A DNA stretch of 64,000 nucleotides from Adiantum capillus-veneris (taxonomy: Eukaryota > Streptophyta > Polypodiopsida > Polypodiales > Pteridaceae), in contig CM043947.1 of NCBI GenBank assembly GCA_014529385.2, positions 100,104,036 to 100,168,035 on the forward strand, in the 5' to 3' direction. Each line of letters starts with the position of its first letter. Within the stretch, counting starts at the first letter, position 1. The notes below the pieces were generated by a model. It had not been told where the DNA came from. It worked only from the letters and a program-made list of their open reading frames with translations, and made no database searches. Both the position numbers and the translations under genes were made by a program. Shown piece after piece: positions 57,747 through 64,000 of this stretch.

Positions 57747-57830
57747 AAGCCTAGATGATGCTTCATCAACTTTGTATATACTAACTATACTGATGCCACT
57801 ATTGGCCACCATGACCTTCAAGTGGGAGGT

Positions 57831-58070
57831 TGTTGGGATGTAGGCCATGTGGCCATGGGAAACCACCCTTACTCTAACTTTTCCCTAATCAATATATGGA
57901 GAGAAAGTGAGAGATTTGACTTCTCTTACTTTCCTCTCTACTAACCCAAACTCTCTGTGTTTCATCCCCTTCCCCCAATTCTCTTCTCCCCTCTCTTGCA
58001 TGCAATCCTCACACGCACACTCCGCCAAGACAACCCCCACAACATATATGTACATGCATTCTAGCATTGT
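57831..58070 (+). repeat. Start of the copia 3' LTR
   Basis: TGTTGGGATGTAGGCC is a common start of plant copia LTRs and follows a polypurine tract. The right end could not be fixed. Confidence 0.6.
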
Positions 58071-59148
58071 ATAAAAATATGTTGCTGTGTTAATTTGTAT
58101 GCGTGTGTGTGTACTTATGGAGAAACACTATTTTTTATCTCTACATAGGTCATGGACTTATGTTGGCCCATACTTACTATTACGTCAAGCATCGTACTGT
58201 TGTAGTCTTTTAGATAGAAGCCTGTGTATTTTGTGTATTTTTACATTTTTTCTTTCTGCTCCCCATATTACAAACATGTAGGTTCCTTTGTATCTTTGGC
58301 TGTATGATGGTTTTTTTTTGCTTATGCTTGCCAACATTTTTCACACGTGATGTGAAGCTGTGAACTTGCATGGTGACATCCAATTGAGAATGTCATGTTA
58401 TTTGCTATCCTAATAATGCTGTAAATACATTAAGACTACTTCAAGCCCAATTTTTTTTATTGGCAATTTTGTGGATCTCCTTTGTCAAACTGAAAACAAT
58501 TGCTATTATTTGGGTTGAACATGGATTTCACTGGCTTTGTGAAGTTCTTGAGCATTGTAGTTATGAGGATGTTGCTAGGGAATAAAGTACAGCTTGTTGT
58601 TTTTTGGATGCACTACCATTGATTCAAGGAAAACTATATTTTGCAAGAATTTGAGAAAACTGCCAACGAATTGATGAATTTATGATTGCCACTCAATGAG
58701 GTTATGTTTATATTGCATCTGATGTCAATGGGTTAGGCTCAATTTTCTTTCTCGTGCTTAAGGTGATGGAGTGTCTTCAATGAGCATAGTTGGTTTGAGT
58801 ACCTATTTGTGCCTCATTTTAACTTTGAGATTGCAGCCTTTATATGGAGTGATTTGAGCTTCATTATATGCGTAAATTTGGTTTTTATCAACTTTTAGCT
58901 CAGCTTGCAAAAGTGAGCAACGGAATTCATTTTTTTAATTTTGCTGGAGGATGTTGTTTTGGTAGAGTTTGTCCTCCCTTTTAGTGGCTCGTTCATCACT
59001 TATCAAACCTTGCAATGTCTTAGATTTGATCCACCAAACCCTTGGAGTAGGCTGCATGGTTGTGGAGAGGACCTATTGTCACAAGACTGTGAAGGACGAC
59101 TAACTTTATTTGTTGATTGTTAACCCTCATACACATTCCTATCACCTA
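58071..59148. other. Region without a recognised gene
   Basis: AT-rich sequence with no convincing coding frame, repeat or RNA gene. Confidence 0.5.
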
Positions 59149-59434
59149 TGATAGACGCCATATTATTTATTTGGTAGAGTCAGGTACCGGGCATGTCAGT
59201 CCAATAGGAATGAATAAGAGTGATCGCCGATGAGAGGCGCACTCTAAAACTAGAACCTATAATGTTTGGGTAGGATTGGTTAAGTGTGGGTGCCCAAATG
59301 TGAACGGGCAAGCCCATATAGAAGTCAATCTAAACCTAAAAAACCTCATTCTCTCATTTGTACAATGCAAGAAGAGTGCTCTTGCTCCATCTCCTTCTCC
59401 GTCTCCCTTTTGTACTAGTGTGTGTGTGTGTGTG

Positions 59435-59521
<87 letters not shown>

Positions 59522-59752
59522 ATTGCGGTAGCACGACGGCGGTGAGGCGGTTGAGCGTGGCGTAGCGGCGTCTCCCTCTTCTTTGCGGCGAGGAATCCTC
59601 CATGACAACAAGTGTAGAGCGGTGAGTGACACACCATCGTCATCTTTGAGCTTACTAGTTTAGGCTAGTTGCGTGCTTGGGGCCATTTGTGGCTCGCACG
59701 CAGTGTATCGGCAAGTCCCTTGCATTGACACGTACGACAGATTCGCACATTT
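59149..59752 (+). repeat. Gypsy-type LTR (5' LTR or solo)
   Basis: The segment begins TGATAGACG, ends CGCACA, and is followed by a gypsy primer site, which supports an LTR. It contains a (GT)n-(GA)n tract (59420-59520). The start point is a guess based on the TG...CA rule and on the TGATAG start of gypsy-2. Confidence 0.55.
59438..59520. repeat. (GA)n microsatellite
   Basis: About 41 GA units after a short (GT)n run. Confidence 0.95.
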
Positions 59753-59776
59753 TTGGTGCCGTTGGCGGGGAAATGC
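59753..59776 (+). other. Gypsy primer binding site
   Basis: TTTGGTGCCGTTGGCGGGGA has the classic form of plant gypsy primer sites. No coding region of a gypsy element follows before the next gene. Confidence 0.7.
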
Positions 59777-60240
59777 TATATATAAGCTTGAGTAGCACTC
59801 TGTGTTGCGTTGTGGTGCAATTTCAATTGTAGGAAAGGTAGAGAAGGAAGGTGTGTGTGTTGAGAAGGATTTTGTTTTCCTGCAGTGTATTGTTTTGTTA
59901 ATAAGGTATTGAAAGGTACTGTGTTTTTTCTATTCATAAGGTGTTTTCTCTGTGATAAGGTGTTAGAATTAAGGTAGTAGATCTATAATGTAGTTCTGTG
60001 GCTGAAAGCAAGGGATGGTGGTACAAAATTGGTTGTCCTTGACACCACCTAGGCTTGGTGGGTGTGGTAAGGCGAATCAGACCCAAGTAAAAGATGCAAA
60101 ATTGAACAAAAAGGAGAAAAAATAAAATCAATTTCTTGGAGGCTTTATAATTTACTCTACTTTATTCTTTTTTCCCGAAATGGGTTATAACAGATAAATG
60201 ACGTGGGTGCAAGAAGTGGGGAAGGAGATTTGGCTGGCTC

Positions 60241-60241
60241 G

Positions 60242-60306
<65 letters not shown>

Positions 60307-60347
60307 TCTCTGTTTTCTTCTCTTTGGAGCACCCACCCTTCCCGCCC

Positions 60348-60422
<75 letters not shown>
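60241..60422. repeat. (CT)n, (CA)22 and (CT)35 tracts in the leader of the next gene
   Basis: A short CT run, 22 CA units (60261-60304) and about 35 CT units (60352-60422) precede the start codon at 60434 by eleven bases. Confidence 0.9.
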
Positions 60423-60428
<6 letters not shown>

Positions 60429-61230
60429 ACAGCCATGGCAGCTCAAGCGAGTACCATATCTTCAGAGATGACGATGGATACTGAGCATGATTCCTTCACC
60501 TATCTTGAGTCAGGGGTACCTTCATCTACAGAGGGTGCTATGATGGAAACCACGAGCAGTCATGAACCTGTCAGCAAAACCAAGTATTTTTGTGGGACTA
60601 TTGGGCACAAAAGAAGCGTGAGAAACGACACAAGGAGGGCAACCCTGCTAAGAGAGCTGAACTTGCTACAACCAGATCAAGGAACAATATATGCAAAGCC
60701 ATGGCTAGATGTTGGTGTCGGCAGACCCAAGGACTAACAACACTAGAACAACAAGAGATTCTAGAGCAGCTCGTGCATCATCAACCATTTTCCAAGTTGA
60801 GGAGTTCGGATGTGCAATTGAGTCTTCTTTTCGGCGTTCGCAACACATTGACTTAGCTGAAAGTGCCCCACTCTTCAACTGAGCTTTTTGTGAAGAGAAC
60901 CTCTTTGACGATGATACTGAACAATGGTGATCAGAGCATAACCACTGTGAACTAGTCCAAAATTGCTGCTGCCTTGGGTGTTCATAGACGTAATATAGCG
61001 GCAACAAGCAATTGACTGGGAATGAAAGATGAGGATGAAGTGTTGCCACTTAGTGCTTGTCACAGACAGTTGCCTCTGCATACAAGTATCACAATCGAAA
61101 CTAGAGATTTGGCGGCCGCTTTCTGGAAATCCGAGACAAGAGTTTCTCCTTACAAAAAGGATACCTGTAAGCACATGATCGAGGAAAATGTGTCATCAAA
61201 CATCCCATACATCTTCTAGATGATTCTCAG

Positions 61231-62640
61231 GTAATATGTGTTGCCCACACTGTAATCCTTGCTCACCTTTTTACTCTTGGATTAACACAGAATACCACAA
61301 ATTGTTAGCCAACAATCATTGTACGAATACTCAGCTCCATAGCACCATTTCTAGCATGCCAAAATTTGACCAATTCCCAGCATGCCAAACCTGGTATCAT
61401 TCTGGTACCAATTCCTACCTCAGTAGTACCCAATTTGAAGCTTCTCTAGATTTTGAATAGCACCAAACAGATGCATAGTACCATTGTTTGGTAGAAATGC
61501 TCCAAAGTAAAGATGAACAGTCCCAATTAGGTACTTTTTTGTATCTGGAAAGTTGTTATTTTGGAACTATGGATCCATTTTGTAGCTTTGCAGTATACAA
61601 AAAAGTACCCAAATTGGTACTAGGTTTCCAAATTGGTACTATGCAGGGTACAGACATGTACCCACATTGGCACTAGGGATCCTATTTGATACTGTGAATT
61701 TAGGCTGGTACTATGCAATGTACAGGATTTGGTACTAGGGATACTGTTTGATACTGTGAATTCAGGTTGGTACTATGCAATGTACAGGATTTGGTACTAG
61801 GGATCCTTTTTGGTACTATGAATTCAAGCTAGTACTATGCAATGTATAGGATTTGGTACTAGGGATACTTTTTGGTACTATGAATTCAAGCTAGTACTAT
61901 GCAATGTACAGGATTTGGTACTAGGGATCCTTTTTGGTACTATGAATTCAAGCTAATACTATGCAATGTACAATATTTGGTACTAACGATCCTTTTGGGT
62001 ACTATGAATTTAGGCTGGCACCATGCAATGTAGAGAATTTGGTACTGGGGATCATGTTTGGTACTATGATATCAGGCTGGTACCATGTAATGTATAGAAT
62101 TTGGTATTAGGGATCCTGTTTGGTACTATGAATTCAGGCTGGTACCATGCAACATACAGAATTTGGTACTAGAGATCCTGCTTGGTACTATGAACTCAGG
62201 CTAGTATCATGCAATGTACGAAACTTGGTACTAGGGATCCTGTTTGGTACTCTGAATTCAGGATGGTACCATGCAATGTACAGAATTTGGTAGTAGGGAC
62301 CCTGTTTTGTACTATGGATTCAATTGGTACTATGCAATGTACATAATTTGGTACTATGGACCCTGCTTGGTCCTATGAATACATGTTGGTTCTATGCAAT
62401 GTACAGAAATGTACCCACTTTGATGCTATGAATCCAGTTTGGTACTATCAATCCAGTTTGGTGCTTTTCTGCACTTAATTTGGTACTATAGCCTGAAATC
62501 TGGCAATACAGTGCCAAATTTGGTATTTTAGAATGATTTTGTGGTTTACATTGATAATTTTGGTATTGTAAACTACTTTGGTGCTTTGCTGTTTTATAGT
62601 AATATTCTGAGCTCGAATGTGGATCAAATTTTGTATATAG
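61231..62640 (+). other. Intron of the transposase-like gene
   Basis: Donor CAG|GTAATATG and acceptor TATATAG|GTG bracket the segment, and the flanking peptides are continuous in the family as I recall it. Most of the intron is a tandem array. Confidence 0.65.
61610..62420. repeat. 62-bp minisatellite inside the intron, about 12 units
   Basis: The unit contains TTTGGTACTAGGGATCCTG, TTTGGTACTATGAATTCAGG and CTGGTACTATGCAATGTACA. The ATGCAATGTA landmark recurs every 62 bp from about 61708 to 62394. Confidence 0.92.
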
Positions 62641-64000
62641 GTGGAGCTCTACACAAGATTCAAAAGCACGTATCGGTGGAGTTGTCACTTAGGTCCTTTG
62701 AGACACTCAAGCCATTCTTTGTTCGAAAATTAAAGCAACGCTATACTTGATGCTGTATTTACCATATCCAGATGGTATACTTCAGGGATGCTTTCAATCA
62801 AATGCGCCAGAACAAGTTTGGGCATCACGCAAAGGAACATCCATGTACATGCTCCATTTGCGGTACACAGTGTGAAGTAGGCGAGTGTTCTACAAACCAG
62901 ACAGTTTTTCAGCACATAAGTATCTTGCTGGATTTCATATTATGCCCTCGCCCTAAGGATCATGAATATCATGCACAGAGATGCTTGCTGGGAGAGTGCC
63001 CTAGATGTGGTGTAAGGAAGTTGTCATTCTGCCCAGACGAGATTGCAACAGATAGCAGGGAGGTGATTGTTAAGATATTTAAGGATGTGGGTATTGGACA
63101 TGTTAATGCTGAAGGAAACGAGAAGAAGAGAAAGGATTTAGTCGTGGAAAGGATGAAAAGTGAAACTTTCATTCATCTTTTTTCAGATCATCTGAAAAGC
63201 TTTGTCAAGCACAACTTTGTTTTTAGGTGGCAGGCCCAGCAATTTAAAGACTGCTTGCTAAAGTTTCTAAGTGATGTTGTGGTTTCTGTTGTTGATTTTG
63301 CAGAGAATTACAACTTTAAAGTGCAGAATGAGATTCAGTACATGCATTGGTGGTCAACACAGGTCACAATACTGGTGCACATCTCTTCTATCAGAAATTC
63401 AGTAGAAGCCATTGGGAAGACTCTGCATTTTTACATATCAGATGATAAGCTCCATGACACGCTCTTTGCTCAACATTGTTTTCTCTTGCATGACAGTTGG
63501 ATGAAACAACAAGGACAGTGTTTCCGTTATCATTGGGTTTGGTCAGATGGTGCCGCTTCACAGTTCAAGGCATGACGACCATACTATTTTGTAGCCAGGT
63601 ATTATCAGTTGTTGACAGGATTGCATATGATGCACAACTTCTCCGCTTCACGACATGGAAAAGGAGAGCATGATGGTGTAGGTGCTGTTATCAAGAGAAC
63701 CTTGATGCATGAGGAGCTAAAGCCTGATGGCTGGCCCATGAAGTGTGTGGATGATGCGGTCAATTTTCTAAACGCGAGGTTTAGCACAGCGAGGGAAGGT
63801 GGGGGTGCTAGCACAAGAAGGGTCTTCTGGTTGGTTTCATCGAATGATGTGTTGTGTTCTCCACTATGGGACTACAAACCAATTGTAGGGTCTCGCTCAT
63901 TCCATTGTGTTGACGGCTACTCAACACACAATCCATGTGATGTGCATTTTCAGACGCTGTCTTGCTTTTGTGATCCTTATGTGCATGGGCAATGGAGGAG

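Larger units (their letters stand above)
53151..58070 (+). mobile_element. Decayed Ty1/copia element
   Basis: The order leader, gag, protease, integrase, reverse transcriptase, RNase H and 3' LTR start is that of Ty1/copia. The 3' LTR begins TGTTGGGATG at 57831 after the purine tract AAGTGGGAGGT. The matching 5' LTR was not found, so the element is truncated or recombined at its left side. The leader (53250-53640) is similar to that of gypsy-1. Confidence 0.85.
60434..64000 (+). pseudogene. DDE-type transposase-like gene, cut by the window end
   Basis: I take ATG 60434 (MAAQASTISSEMTMDTEHDS) as the start. Exon one changes frame more than once and includes LAAAFWKSETRVSPYKKDTC (61108). A 1410-bp intron (61231-62640, CAG|GTAATATG...TTGTATATAG) joins HPIHLLDDSQ to VELYTRFKSTY. 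Exon two has FETLKPFFVRKLKQRY, CTCSICGTQCEVGECS (zinc-binding type), SVVDFAENYNFKVQNEIQYM (63288), YHWVWSDGAASQFKA (63530), and, past a TGA at 63573, SRHGKGEHDGVGAVIKRTLM (63650). The first two aspartates and the GEHDG segment probably form the catalytic site. I know this SDGAASQFK/HGKG family from transposon-derived proteins but cannot name its superfamily. TGA 63573 and TGA 62748 each fit CGA to TGA. Confidence 0.7.

Noticed and set aside
61610-62420. CRISPR array
   Set aside because: The units are contiguous with no unique spacers, in a plant gene intron.

Overview
The window looks like heterochromatic or intergenic DNA from a land plant with a large genome. Plant-type evidence includes a CACTA (En/Spm) transposase remnant, Ty1/copia and Ty3/gypsy elements of plant type, pentatricopeptide-repeat (PPR) and leucine-rich-repeat (LRR) gene debris, GT-AG introns of 71-95 bp, and many long (GA)n tracts. 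The PPR style and the transposase families would suit a fern or other seed-free plant, but that is inference. I found no gene that is intact from start to stop, and no tRNA.

Layout. 1-2230: tandem satellites built on TTAGG/CCTAA-like motifs. 2318-13973: a CACTA-like element, with a transposase that has lost its catalytic core and a second gene split by gypsy-1 (6627-12318), a complete LTR element that carries only gag and protease; a CTTGAGGTGC-rich repeat lies between the two genes. 13974-24470: microsatellites, degenerate tandem repeats, unassigned coding debris on the minus strand, a 200-N gap and a gypsy 3' fragment.

24689-34019: a DNA element of about 9.3 kb bounded by terminal inverted repeats. 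It holds a transposase-like gene (+), a histone-H3-like reading frame with an N-terminal tail about 110 residues too long (+), and two unrecognised intron-containing genes (-). 34022-41672: gypsy-2, a 7.65-kb element on the minus strand with both LTRs, a 4-bp target duplication and two RNase H domains. It sits on the right edge of the 9.3-kb element, and about 400 bp of its integrase region are replaced or interrupted by an antisense piece of 18S rRNA gene.

42064-52265: an LRR fragment, copia-type LTRs with an initiator-tRNA primer site, PPR fragments, very long (GA)n/(TA)n/(G)n tracts, and an inverted second copy of the CTTGAGGTGC repeat. 53150-58070: a decayed copia element whose untranslated leader resembles that of gypsy-1. 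59149-59780: a lone gypsy LTR with primer site. 60434-64000: a transposase-like gene, cut by the window end, whose 1.4-kb intron is mostly a 62-bp tandem array.

Most premature stops in these decayed genes can be read as one C-to-T change (CAG to TAG, CGA to TGA), the mark expected from methylation and deamination. The most notable objects are the histone-H3-like gene inside the 9.3-kb element, the 18S insert in gypsy-2, and the leader shared between a gypsy and a copia element.
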